A stretch of DNA of 64,000 bases from Desulfobulbaceae bacterium (GCA_018335795.1 JAGXRP010000043.1:17137-81136), one strand, 5' to 3'. Positions 8,895 through 16,825 are shown, counted from the first letter of the stretch. Numbers and translations: made by a program. Notes: generated by a model from the letters alone, not told the origin.

Positions 8895-8997
8895 CTTAAC
8901 GACCGAGAGCCAAGCGTGTTCGCTTAAGCGAAACCGCAGAACAGGAGCTAATAAAATATTTCGTTAAATACTTCGTATAACTTTAGGTCGTTATAAG
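8895..8997. repeat. Imperfect long inverted repeat with central palindrome
   Basis: Arms TAACGACC (8897-8904) and GGTCGTTA (8986-8993) are perfect complements about 80 bp apart. Between them is the perfect 14-bp palindrome TTCGCTTAAGCGAA at 8919-8932. The layout, with outer arms, an inner hairpin and a GTTATAAGC-like right end, recalls integron attC sites, but that reading is inference. The stretch 8874-9102 holds no gene. Confidence 0.5.
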
Positions 8998-9102
8998 CAA
9001 TGGTAGGACGACCGTTCCAAAGATGACCGACCGACCTAAACTTATCAAAGAGTTGTATTTTTCAGGCACACTTTTATTTCATTTTTAGTTGAAAATTTAA
9101 CT

Positions 9103-10995
9103 ATGAGAACATTAATCAGAAAATTACTACCGATACTATTGCTATCATACAGCATTGCATCTTTTGCGCAGACTGATAGTTTGGTTCAAAAAATTGATTC
9201 GATTAATAACATTGCCCTGCAAGAATATAATCAAAGACTTGTAGAAGTTGAACAGCAAAGAGTTGCAGATTCAATTAAAAAAGCAGAATTGGAGGCACAA
9301 TTATCAAAACTAAAGACAACTGACAATCTGCAAAAAGAAGAACTACTGCAACAATTGAAATCAATTGAAGATAACGAGAAAAGAAGAATTGAAAATAAAA
9401 AGGCACAAATTGACTCGTTACGTAATAGTGCCAAAGGTTATCCTGTGTTTGGTGTAATGAATGACACACTGTTTTTGGTATTTTCAAAAATTGGAGCTTC
9501 AACCCCAAAAGAAAGAGCAATTAATATAAGCCGTAAAATTGAAAAACTTTACGAAGACGATTTTCTAAAAACTGATTCTATCTTAGTTTTAAAATCTGAA
9601 AATACCTACGACATAGTGTATGGCGAAATTATAATAATAAGCATTTCGGAAAGCGATGCAATTTGGTATGACAAAAGCATGCACGAATTAGCCCAATCAT
9701 TAAAAGAAACCATAAAAAGCTCCATAGTTGAAGCAAAAAATGAGAACATCTGGTGGAAAATATTACTCAGGATTGGCTTGGTATTACTTGTTATTGCAAT
9801 GTCTTGGGCAACAATCTGGTTAATTGGCAAAGGCTATTCGAAACTCTTGTTATATATTAACTCTAAGAAGGACAAATGGCTAAAAGATTTATCGTATAAG
9901 GATTATACATTTTTGACAGCAGAACAAGAAGTTCAGATTATTCTTTTTTTGGTTAAGATATTCCGTTGGTTTGTTTATGCTATTCTACTTTATATTACCT
10001 TGCCCATTATTTTCAGTATATTCCCATTTTCCCGTGATTGGGCTAATGCGCTAGTTCAGTTGATTTGGTCTCCTTTCAAAGGCGTTTTGATTGCTGTTTG
10101 GGAATATCTGCCCAACTTGTTCAGCATTCTTGTTATTTACTTCGTAATGAAGTATGTGATACGTTTTGTAAGATATATTTTTCACGAAATCGAAGCCGAG
10201 AAACTTAAAATATCGGGGTTTCATGCCGATTGGGCTATACCAACCTACAGTATTGTAAAATTCCTACTGTATGCGTTTATGTTTGTTTTAATATTCCCAT
10301 ATTTGCCCGGTTCCGATTCGAATATATTCAAGGGAGTTTCTGTATTTATCGGGGTTTTGTTTTCATTAGGTTCGTCATCAGCAATTGCAAATATGATTGC
10401 CGGATTGGTAATTACTTACATGCGACCGTTTAAAATAGGCGACCGCATTAAAATTGGAGATGTTACAGGTGATGTCGTTGAAAAAACGCTTTTGGTTACA
10501 AGGGTTAAAACAATTAAAAATGAAGTTATTACCATCCCTAACTCATCGGTTCTTAACGGCAATACAACTAATTACAGTAGCGAAGCAATGGAAAAAGGTT
10601 TAATCATTCACACGACTGTAACGATTGGTTATGATGTTCCTTGGAAAAATATGCATCAGGCATTAATTGATGCTGCCTTAAGGACAGATTTGATTCTTGA
10701 TGAACCAAAACCATTTGTTCTACAAACCAGCCTTGACGATTTTTATGTTTCATACCAAATTAATTCATTTATAAGAGATGCAGGTAAACAAGCTTTGATA
10801 TATTCAAATCTGCACCAAAATATTCAAGATGTTTGTAACGAAAGGGGTATTGAAATTCTTTCGCCACATTACCGTGCAGCAAGAGACGGAAATATGATAA
10901 CAATACCAGCCGATTATTTGCCAAAGGACTATAAAGCACCAAGTTTTTATGTAAAAGTTGACGATTCAAATAAGAACAACAAAACAACAAAATAG
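9103..10995 (+). CDS. MscS-family mechanosensitive channel, long form
   Basis: A 630-residue small-conductance mechanosensitive channel homologue. A signal peptide ends near SIASFAQ. A periplasmic region follows with a charged helical segment (residues about 40-105, probable coiled coil). The transmembrane segments lie around 220-245 (LLRIGLVLLVIAMSWATIWL), 285-312, 340-362 and 380-400. The pore-lining helix and MscS core are at about 410-440 (GVLFSLGSSSAIANMIAGL), followed by the beta domain RPFKIGDRIKIGDVTGDV and VITIPNSSVLNG. Such channels release solutes on hypo-osmotic shock. The next gene, another MscS, starts one base after its stop, so they are translationally coupled. It is in the accessory island between repeat copies A and B and is unrelated in length to the core-genome MscS at 40.1 kb. 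Confidence 0.9.
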   Translation: MRTLIRKLLPILLLSYSIASFAQTDSLVQKIDSINNIALQEYNQRLVEVEQQRVADSIKKAELEAQLSKLKTTDNLQKEELLQQLKSIEDNEKRRIENKKAQIDSLRNSAKGYPVFGVMNDTLFLVFSKIGASTPKERAINISRKIEKLYEDDFLKTDSILVLKSENTYDIVYGEIIIISISESDAIWYDKSMHELAQSLKETIKSSIVEAKNENIWWKILLRIGLVLLVIAMSWATIWLIGKGYSKLLLYINSKKDKWLKDLSYKDYTFLTAEQEVQIILFLVKIFRWFVYAILLYITLPIIFSIFPFSRDWANALVQLIWSPFKGVLIAVWEYLPNLFSILVIYFVMKYVIRFVRYIFHEIEAEKLKISGFHADWAIPTYSIVKFLLYAFMFVLIFPYLPGSDSNIFKGVSVFIGVLFSLGSSSAIANMIAGLVITYMRPFKIGDRIKIGDVTGDVVEKTLLVTRVKTIKNEVITIPNSSVLNGNTTNYSSEAMEKGLIIHTTVTIGYDVPWKNMHQALIDAALRTDLILDEPKPFVLQTSLDDFYVSYQINSFIRDAGKQALIYSNLHQNIQDVCNERGIEILSPHYRAARDGNMITIPADYLPKDYKAPSFYVKVDDSNKNNKTTK

Positions 10996-10996
10996 T

Positions 10997-11896
10997 ATGG
11001 AAGAGTTAATTAAAAATTTTCTGTTTAATCCAACCGTTGGAAAAATTGTAGCGATTTTTATTGGAATCGCTATTATATGGGTAATAGTAAAATCAATTCA
11101 ACGAAACTTTTTGTCAAAAATAAAAGATAACGACAACCGCTATAGGGCTAAAAAGTTTAGTGGTTTCATTGGCTTTATACTTACTATAATTTTGATTTCT
11201 ATTGTATACAGCGACAAACTTGGTGGATTAACAGTTGCTTTTGGTGTTGCGGGTGCTGGTATTGCATTTGCATTACAAGAGGTCATTGCTTCATTTGCAG
11301 GGTGGTTGGCGATAATGTTCGGTGGTTTTTATAAAACAGGCGATAGGGTGCAATTAGGTGGAATAAAAGGTGATATTATGGACATTGGTGTCCTAAGGAC
11401 TACAATCATGGAAACAGGACAATGGGTAGATGGCGACTTATATAATGGCAGAATTGTTTTAGTTGCAAACAGTTTTGTATTTAAAGAACCTGTTTACAAT
11501 TACTCTGGCGATTTCCCTTTTCTTTGGGACGAAATAAAAATACCGATTCAATACGGAAGCAACTACGATAAAACTGGTGAAATTTTACTTAAAATTGGAA
11601 AAGAAGTTTCTGGTGATTTATCAGAGAAATCAAAACAAAAATGGAATGTCCTTCAAAATAAATACCGGCTTGAAAATGCACAAACCGAACCGATGGTGTC
11701 ATTGATTGCTAATGATAATTGGGTTGAATATACACTTCGTTACGTTGTCGATTACAAACGAAGAAGATTTACTAAAACAGAATTATTTACAAAGATTTTA
11801 AATACAATTGAAGCAACAAATGGAGAGATAAAGTTTGCTTCAGCGACCTTTCATTTGGTTGAAGCTCCCGAATTTAAAGTAAAAATTAATTCCTGA
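10997..11896 (+). CDS. MscS-family mechanosensitive channel, short form
   Basis: A 299-residue compact MscS homologue without a long periplasmic domain. Transmembrane helices are near residues 15-35 (IVAIFIGIAIIWVIVKSI) and 55-75 (FIGFILTIILISIVY). The pore helix is VAFGVAGAGIAFALQEVIAS, then GFYKTGDRVQLGGIKGDIMDIG, the cytoplasmic beta domain, and VANSFVFKEPVYNYS. An in-frame extension upstream to 10958 overlaps the preceding gene. ATG 10997, one base after that gene's TAG, is the natural coupled start. A long and a short MscS in tandem could form separate channels with different thresholds or mixed assemblies; the sequence cannot tell. An inverted repeat follows 12 nt after the stop. Confidence 0.88.
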   Translation: MEELIKNFLFNPTVGKIVAIFIGIAIIWVIVKSIQRNFLSKIKDNDNRYRAKKFSGFIGFILTIILISIVYSDKLGGLTVAFGVAGAGIAFALQEVIASFAGWLAIMFGGFYKTGDRVQLGGIKGDIMDIGVLRTTIMETGQWVDGDLYNGRIVLVANSFVFKEPVYNYSGDFPFLWDEIKIPIQYGSNYDKTGEILLKIGKEVSGDLSEKSKQKWNVLQNKYRLENAQTEPMVSLIANDNWVEYTLRYVVDYKRRRFTKTELFTKILNTIEATNGEIKFASATFHLVEAPEFKVKINS

Positions 11897-11907
11897 CCCA
11901 ATTGCAG

Positions 11908-11963
11908 ACACTTTGCCAAAGCCGCACAAGCCAACGCTGAAACCCAAGCTTGGCAAAGAGTGT
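11908..11963. repeat. Inverted repeat after the MscS pair
   Basis: ACACTTTGCCAA (11908-11919) pairs with TTGGCAAAGAGTGT (11950-11963) apart from a 2-nt bulge, around a C-rich loop. It has no T-run, so it is an unlikely intrinsic terminator. It sits between the MscS stop and repeat copy B in a 628-bp stretch (11897-12524) without genes. Confidence 0.5.
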
Positions 11964-12027
11964 GTTTGTCCAACCGCACGACAAATACGACCGCCAAACC
12001 AAAGGACGAAAAAGAACACCGAACCGC

Positions 12028-12155
12028 TAAATGGCTGTGACAAAAAAGCGGGTTTAGTGCTTAAATGAACATTATACCACGCATCACCTTTTGTGATGTA
12101 TTGACAGTTTTGTGCTCCTAAATCCTCTTCTTCGCCAAGTCCCGAAACGTTCAGC
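12028..12155. repeat. Dispersed non-coding repeat, copy B
   Basis: Shares GCGGGTTTAGTGCTTAAATG with the middle of copy C (GCGGGGTTCAGTACTT) and CTTCTTC...CGTTCAGCA with the end of copy A. It separates the MscS pair from the B12/kinase module. No ORF. Confidence 0.55.
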
Positions 12156-12258
12156 AGTGTTGACGTATATTGAGTATTTAGTGAAATAGCAGCAATTATT
12201 CTTAGTACATAAGCAATACTCCGAATTTATGTTGGTATGAGAAGAATCTTCATTTTTA

Positions 12259-12291
12259 TTTGACAGATACAAATTTATTTTTGTATATTTG
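12259..12291 (+). promoter_or_regulatory. Bacteroidota-type promoter of the B12/kinase operon
   Basis: A TTTG at 12259-12262 and TATATTTG at 12284-12291, 21 bp apart, match the -33/-7 pair of the Bacteroidota primary sigma factor. It is the best promoter-like sequence before the gene at 12525 and would give a 5' leader of about 220 nt. I looked for cobalamin-riboswitch core sequences in that leader and saw none. Confidence 0.6.
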
Positions 12292-12524
12292 CTCTTGATT
12301 TATTTAGAGTTAGTAAATGAATTAGTTGTATGGAAGTCTAAAAGAAGGATGTTCTCAGAAATAAATCAATTAAGAATGAAAAAAAATGAACTTGAAAAAG
12401 AAGATTTATGATGACAGAGAAATATTCATTGCGCCAATTGCTAAAAATGCGAATCCTGAATTGCGTGGAAAAACGAATTTGGTTTTGTGCTTTTAAAATT
12501 TGCGGATAAAATGATAATTGAGCT

Positions 12525-13169
12525 ATGAGCACTTTAGTAGAATACGAATCATCAGAAAGATATCTAAAATCTCTTTTAGAAGGGAGAAGGAGCGAGTGTT
12601 CTTCTATCGTAAAAGATTATTTGGCAGAGAAGCACAGTTTCAATGAACTTTATGAAAATGTTCTTAAAATTGCATTGTATGAAGTTGGTAGATTGTGGGA
12701 ATATAATAAAATCACAGTAGCTGCAGAGCATTTAGCTACCGCTATAACAGAAGGAATATTAAACGAATTGTATCCATATATTATTCCGAACAAATATAAC
12801 GGCAAAAAAGTTGTATTGACATGTGTAGATAAAGAAGAACATCAAGTAGGTATAAAAATGGTTGCTGACGTTTTTGAATTGAACAAATGGGAAAGCTTTT
12901 TATTAGGAAGAGGATTTCCAACTGTTGAGTTAATAAAATTTATCGATAAAATTAAGCCTGATGTGCTGGCTATTTCGCTTAGTGTTTATTTTAATTTTGG
13001 AAATTTGAAAAGAATGCTAACAGATATAAATTCAATTTACCCAATGCTGCCTATAATAGTTGGTGGACAAGCTTTATTGCATTTTTCGACAAGTTTTCTT
13101 GATGAATTTCCGACAGTTACTTATTTGACAGATTTACAACAACTTGAAGATTTTATTTTAAAATTTTAA
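12525..13169 (+). CDS. Stand-alone cobalamin (B12)-binding sensor protein, CarH/AerR-like
   Basis: A 214-residue two-domain protein. The N-terminal helical bundle (about residues 10-85) carries WEYNKITVAAEH, an exact Wx9EH, the motif that caps the upper face of adenosylcobalamin in CarH-type photoreceptors. The C-terminal Rossmann-like B12 domain (about 90-210) has EEHQVGIKM, i.e. ExHxxG with the lower-ligand His, then LSVYFNFGN and IIVGGQALL. There is no DNA-binding domain, unlike CarH/LitR, and no methyltransferase partner is nearby. It is the first gene of an apparent operon with an unknown helical protein, a PAS kinase and a hybrid kinase. I infer a B12-dependent light, redox or cobalamin sensor feeding the kinases. 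A corrinoid methyl carrier is the alternative but lacks context. Confidence 0.85.
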   Translation: MSTLVEYESSERYLKSLLEGRRSECSSIVKDYLAEKHSFNELYENVLKIALYEVGRLWEYNKITVAAEHLATAITEGILNELYPYIIPNKYNGKKVVLTCVDKEEHQVGIKMVADVFELNKWESFLLGRGFPTVELIKFIDKIKPDVLAISLSVYFNFGNLKRMLTDINSIYPMLPIIVGGQALLHFSTSFLDEFPTVTYLTDLQQLEDFILKF

Positions 13170-13179
13170 TAAAGAAAAA

Positions 13180-13641
13180 ATGAAAAAAGAAAACCTATTA
13201 AAAACAGCTAAACAGTTGGTTCAGCCTTCTGTAGAATCAACCAGTGAATTTTCGCAAAAAATAAACATGCTGGTTGATAACATGAACAATTACATGTTAA
13301 AAAGACCTGACATAAATGATTTGGTTGGTGAAGGAAACCTCGAAATGATGAAAGACAATCATTCAAATCATGCCCGGTTTATGGAGTCAGTGTTTATTAA
13401 TTATGAACCCGAAATACTTGTCGATACTGTTTTATGGGTATTCAGGGCATATCGCTCCAGAAATTTCAGCTCAACTTACTGGGCTGCCCAACTGAATGCC
13501 TGGATGAATATCTACAAAACTGAATTAAGCGAAAAAACCTATACAGAAATTTTGCCGTTTTATAAATGGTTGCAGGTAAATATTCCTGTTTTTAATGCAT
13601 TAGCTGAACATGCAATCGATGCTCCGCTCTCCTCTCATTAA
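13180..13641 (+). CDS. Small helical protein of unknown function in the B12/kinase operon
   Basis: I do not recognise this 153-residue protein with certainty. It has no signal peptide or membrane segment and looks entirely helical. Its core, from about residue 45, is NDLVGEGNLEMMKDNHSNHA, then RFMESVFINYEPEILVD, TVLWVFRAYRSRNFS and LNAWMNIYKTELSEKTY; it is rich in Trp, Tyr and His, compatible with a ligand- or protein-binding helical bundle. It starts 10 nt after the B12-binding gene and ends 16 nt before (or overlapping) the kinase gene, so it is almost certainly co-expressed with them. I infer a partner that relays the B12 domain's state to the kinase. This is a position-based guess. Confidence 0.6.
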   Translation: MKKENLLKTAKQLVQPSVESTSEFSQKINMLVDNMNNYMLKRPDINDLVGEGNLEMMKDNHSNHARFMESVFINYEPEILVDTVLWVFRAYRSRNFSSTYWAAQLNAWMNIYKTELSEKTYTEILPFYKWLQVNIPVFNALAEHAIDAPLSSH

Positions 13642-13657
13642 AAGAATATGTTATCGA

Positions 13658-14920
13658 ATGGATGACCAATTTGTAAATATATGGAGTGAAACAGTTCGGC
13701 AATTAAAACTGGATTCCCAAAATAGTGCATTGGGATTGTTTGACATAGATGGCAAACTTTTGCAGGCAAATGAAAGTATGTGCGAATTTCTAGGTACAAC
13801 CAAAGAGGAACTTCAGCCAAGAAATTTTTTAGTAAATCCTAACTTTAGTAAATTAAAACAACTATCCCCAGATAAAAATAAACTCATTTTTGACAGTCTG
13901 TTAACCATTGGAAATTATTCAAACAATAGTTTTGTACTTAAAGCTAAAGTGTTTCGTGACGAAGAAACATTCTTTATCTTTGCAGAAGCTGATGTTATTA
14001 ATCTATTTGAAGAAAATAAGAAAATGAGCCACCTTAATCAAGAGGTGAGCAATCTTCAGAGACAGCTGATAAAAGAGAAGTTTAAATTAGAGCGTACATT
14101 GATAGACTTGAAAGAAACACAGCAAATGCTTATCCATTCAGAAAAAATGAACGCCATGGGAAAATTAGTTGCAGGTGTGGCGCACGAGTTAAATAATCCG
14201 ATTGCATTTGTTTACGGCAATCTTTTTTCATTAGATACATACTTCAATGACTATAAGAACTTATTTCAGGAGGTAGAGAGCAAAATACGGAATGGAATAG
14301 ACAATAATTTTATTCCTTTAATTGATGAAATAAAGAAAAAGTATGAAATAGATTTCTTGAATGAGGATGTTCAAGATATAATAAAGGAAACGAAAATTGG
14401 GATTGAAAGGGTAAAAGTAATTGTGGAAGATTTGCGCAAATTTTCTCGGCTTGATGAATCCGAAATAAAGAAAGTTGATATAATTGATAGTATTAATTCT
14501 ACTATTTCAATATTAAAATCAGAAATAGCAGATAGAAATTTGAATTTTACATTTGTTTCGCCTGATAAACTGTATTTAGAATGTTATCCCGGGCAATTAA
14601 ATCAGGCAATTTTGAATTTGTTGATTAATGCAATTCAGGCAGTTGATGATAATGGTATAATTACTATGTCTCTGATAGAAAACACTGAGAATATACTTAT
14701 TTCAGTAAAAGATAATGGTATTGGAATCCCTCAGGATATTAAAGACAAAATATTTGACCCTTTTTTCACAACAAAACCCGTAGGTTCCGGAACAGGTCTT
14801 GGATTGAGTATAGCATATAAAATAATTACTGATTTGCATGATGGCTCAATCGATGTTAAATCGAAAGAGGGGCATGGTGCAGAGTTCATTGTTTCACTAC
14901 CCAAAAGTTTAAAAATATGA
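13658..14920 (+). CDS. Sensor histidine kinase with PAS domain
   Basis: About 420 residues, cytosolic, without membrane segments. A PAS domain at about residues 20-125 (LGLFDIDGKLLQANESMCEF, then LGTTKEELQPR) leads into a coiled-coil linker (LNQEVSNLQRQLIKEKFKLE). The HisKA domain holds the phospho-acceptor in VAHELNNPIAF. The ATPase domain follows, with N box LNLLINAIQAV, G1 DNGIGIP, F box FDPFFTTK and G2 GTGLGLS. ATG 13658 lies 16 nt after the upstream stop. An earlier in-frame ATG at 13610 would overlap that gene, and I cannot exclude it. Being soluble, it suits an intracellular signal, in line with the B12-binding protein upstream. Its stop overlaps the start of the receiver-kinase gene (ATGATGA), indicating translational coupling. 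Confidence 0.9.
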   Translation: MDDQFVNIWSETVRQLKLDSQNSALGLFDIDGKLLQANESMCEFLGTTKEELQPRNFLVNPNFSKLKQLSPDKNKLIFDSLLTIGNYSNNSFVLKAKVFRDEETFFIFAEADVINLFEENKKMSHLNQEVSNLQRQLIKEKFKLERTLIDLKETQQMLIHSEKMNAMGKLVAGVAHELNNPIAFVYGNLFSLDTYFNDYKNLFQEVESKIRNGIDNNFIPLIDEIKKKYEIDFLNEDVQDIIKETKIGIERVKVIVEDLRKFSRLDESEIKKVDIIDSINSTISILKSEIADRNLNFTFVSPDKLYLECYPGQLNQAILNLLINAIQAVDDNGIITMSLIENTENILISVKDNGIGIPQDIKDKIFDPFFTTKPVGSGTGLGLSIAYKIITDLHDGSIDVKSKEGHGAEFIVSLPKSLKI

Positions 14921-16113
14921 TGATAGAACAGGTTGAAAACACTGATTATAATCTTTTAATAGTTGATGACGAAATTGAAGTTACAAAATCGTTAGCACGC
15001 CAATTTAGGAGAAAATATAAAATTCATACTGCTCATAATGTTGACGAGGCAATAGAGGTGATGGAAAATGAAAATATACAAGTTGTTATTTCAGACCAAA
15101 GAATGCCGGGATTAACCGGTGTCGATTTTTTTCACAAAATTAAAGATAGATATCCCGATGCATTAAAATTAATTTTGACTGGATATTCCGATATTGAAGC
15201 AGTAATAGGAGCCATTAACGAAGGTCAGGTTTTCAGGTATATTACTAAACCTTGGAACCCGACCGAATTGGAAGCGACTATTAAAGAAGCATTTGAAAAG
15301 TATGAGTTAATTACAAAGAACAGAAAACTAATGCGCAATTTGTATGATGCTAACCAAAATCTGGAAGAAAAAGTAAAATTGCGAACTTCAGAACTTGAAC
15401 AATCCAATGAAAAATTGAAACAGTTAAATATTGAAAAAAATAAATATATCGGAATTGTAGCTCATGATTTGAGAGTTCCAATTGGAAATATATTTAGTTT
15501 CTCGGAGCTTTTAATTTCAGAATATTCCAATTTATCTGTAGAGGAACATTTAGAGTTTATTTCGATTATTAATGAACGGAGTTCCTATTCGTTGAGCTTG
15601 ATGGAAAGTTTTTTGGATGCATCAAAAATTGAATCAGGAATACTTGAGTTGAATTTTAAAACTTGGGAATATAATGAACTACTAAAAAACTGTATATCTC
15701 AAAATATCATATTTGCAAATAAAAAAATGCAGACCCTGATTTTTGAATCTAATGAAGATAATCATTCTGTTTTATGTGATAGAGACAAAATAGAACAGTC
15801 TATTAATAACTTAATTAGTAATGCCATAAAATTTTCTTCTTTAGGAAAAAGAATTTGGATAAAAGTTGAAAAGAAAAACAATCAACTCATTACAAGCATA
15901 ATTGATGAGGGACAGGGAATACCTGAAGATGAATTAAAATCAATTTTTAAAAGTTATCAGACAACTACAGTAAAACCAACAGCTGGGGAAAAATCGACAG
16001 GCTTAGGATTGGCAATTGTGAAAAAAATCATTGAAGCCCATAATGGTAAAATATGGGTTGAAAGTGCAGTTGGAAAGGGTTCGTGTTTTTCCTTTTCAAT
16101 ACCAACAAAATGA
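14917..16113 (+). CDS. Hybrid protein: receiver domain followed by a histidine kinase
   Basis: A 398-residue protein with its receiver domain first. The acidic pocket is in LLIVDDEIE, the phospho-acceptor Asp in VVISDQRMPGLTGVDF, and the conserved Thr and Lys in LILTGYSD and YITKPWNP. A coiled-coil linker follows (RTSELEQSNEKLKQLNIEKN), then HisKA (VAHDLRVPIGNIFSFSELL) and an ATPase domain with N box INNLISNAIKF, DEGQGIPE and TGLGLAIVKKI. It has no DNA-binding or enzymatic output domain. The likely flow is from the PAS kinase to this receiver, which then controls its own kinase; the final target is not in the operon. It overlaps the upstream gene by 4 nt and is the last gene of the module. 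Confidence 0.9.
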   Translation: MMIEQVENTDYNLLIVDDEIEVTKSLARQFRRKYKIHTAHNVDEAIEVMENENIQVVISDQRMPGLTGVDFFHKIKDRYPDALKLILTGYSDIEAVIGAINEGQVFRYITKPWNPTELEATIKEAFEKYELITKNRKLMRNLYDANQNLEEKVKLRTSELEQSNEKLKQLNIEKNKYIGIVAHDLRVPIGNIFSFSELLISEYSNLSVEEHLEFISIINERSSYSLSLMESFLDASKIESGILELNFKTWEYNELLKNCISQNIIFANKKMQTLIFESNEDNHSVLCDRDKIEQSINNLISNAIKFSSLGKRIWIKVEKKNNQLITSIIDEGQGIPEDELKSIFKSYQTTTVKPTAGEKSTGLGLAIVKKIIEAHNGKIWVESAVGKGSCFSFSIPTK

Positions 16114-16291
16114 TAATTCAGTATAGAAAATTGAATGAATAATACACATGACTATATCAATTTGTATAATTTATAGAAAGCAAAGTTCTAAATATCATGT
16201 GTTGTTGCCCGCTTAAACTTTTCTTGTAACTTCAAAGGATAGTGAATCGCAGTCGGTTACTTTTCTAATACTAAACGTTAGGGGTAATGCA

Positions 16292-16616
16292 ATGACAACG
16301 CAGAAATTCGAAAAAATAAGAGCAGTACCAGCGACAGTAAACGGTAACAGAATTGTCTTTGCTGAATGGGAAAAGAATGTTCAAGTATTGGACATAAATA
16401 ATGGACTTGTCGCCAAATTCTCAACCGACATGGTGAGTGGAATGACAAATGTTATATAGACGTTGAAAATGGTAAAGTTGAAAAAAAAATTACCTTGGCG
16501 AACCGATTTAAATTGAGTTTACAAAACAAGGAAGTCTTATGTTGACAAGTCCGAGAAAACTATATTCAACACTTACCGGGCAACAAATAAAACATTTTAA
16601 CTTTGAAAATGAATAA
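16292..16616 (+). pseudogene. Frameshifted small gene of unknown function
   Basis: From ATG 16292 the frame gives a beta-rich sequence (KIRAVPATVNGNRIVFAEW, VQVLDINNGLVAKFS) and stops at 16459. A neighbouring frame continues it with the same flavour (CYIDVENGKVEKKI), and a third frame carries the apparent end (LTSPRKLYSTLTGQQIKHFN) to the TAA at 16614-16616, after another stop. At least two frameshifts and one nonsense codon show decay of a protein of roughly 105 residues. CTAAACGTTAGGGGTAATGC lies just before its ATG, and repeat copy C begins 13 nt after it. The family is not recognised. It lies in the 16114-17104 stretch, which holds no intact gene. Confidence 0.55.
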
Positions 16617-16628
16617 AGCACATTCCAC

Positions 16629-16690
16629 TAACAGCAGCTACCCAAAAGGCGGGGTTCAGTACTTCACAGACACATTTGTGCCGATGAATA
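16629..16690. repeat. Dispersed non-coding repeat, copy C
   Basis: TAACAGCAGCTACCCAAAAG matches the start of copy A at 18 of 20 positions. The following GCGGGGTTCAGTACTT matches copy B. It lies between the frameshifted gene and the T9SS-domain remnant and looks shorter than A and B. Confidence 0.6.
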
Positions 16691-16691
16691 A

Positions 16692-16820
16692 TTAACAACT
16701 CTGTCTTTTCCTTCGACAGTCTCAGGGAACTACAAGTTTAGAATTGACATTTCCCATCTCCCTCGCGGTGTGTATTGCTTCCGTATAGGCAACCAAACGC
16801 AAATGTTTGTGAAGATGTAA
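16692..16820 (+). pseudogene. Orphan C-terminal sorting-domain remnant of a T9SS cargo protein
   Basis: The open stretch ends GNYKFRIDISHLPRGVYCF, RIGNQTQMFVKM, stop. This is the typical end of a type A T9SS C-terminal sorting domain: (Y)xFxIDxSxLPxGVY(F)xRI followed by a short strand and a basic tail. No ATG or upstream protein body exists; the frame is closed by TAA just before 16692. The rest of the gene has been lost or was never carried here. Five bases after its stop begins the inverted-repeat element at 16826. Confidence 0.65.
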
Positions 16821-16825
16821 ACTAT

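Noticed and set aside
12292..12524. Possible cobalamin riboswitch in the leader of the B12 gene
   Set aside because: No B12-box-like core was seen by eye. A covariance search would settle it.
12525..13169. Corrinoid methyltransferase carrier
   Set aside because: No methyltransferase or activase gene is adjacent; the neighbours are signalling proteins and the Wx9EH motif points to the sensor type.
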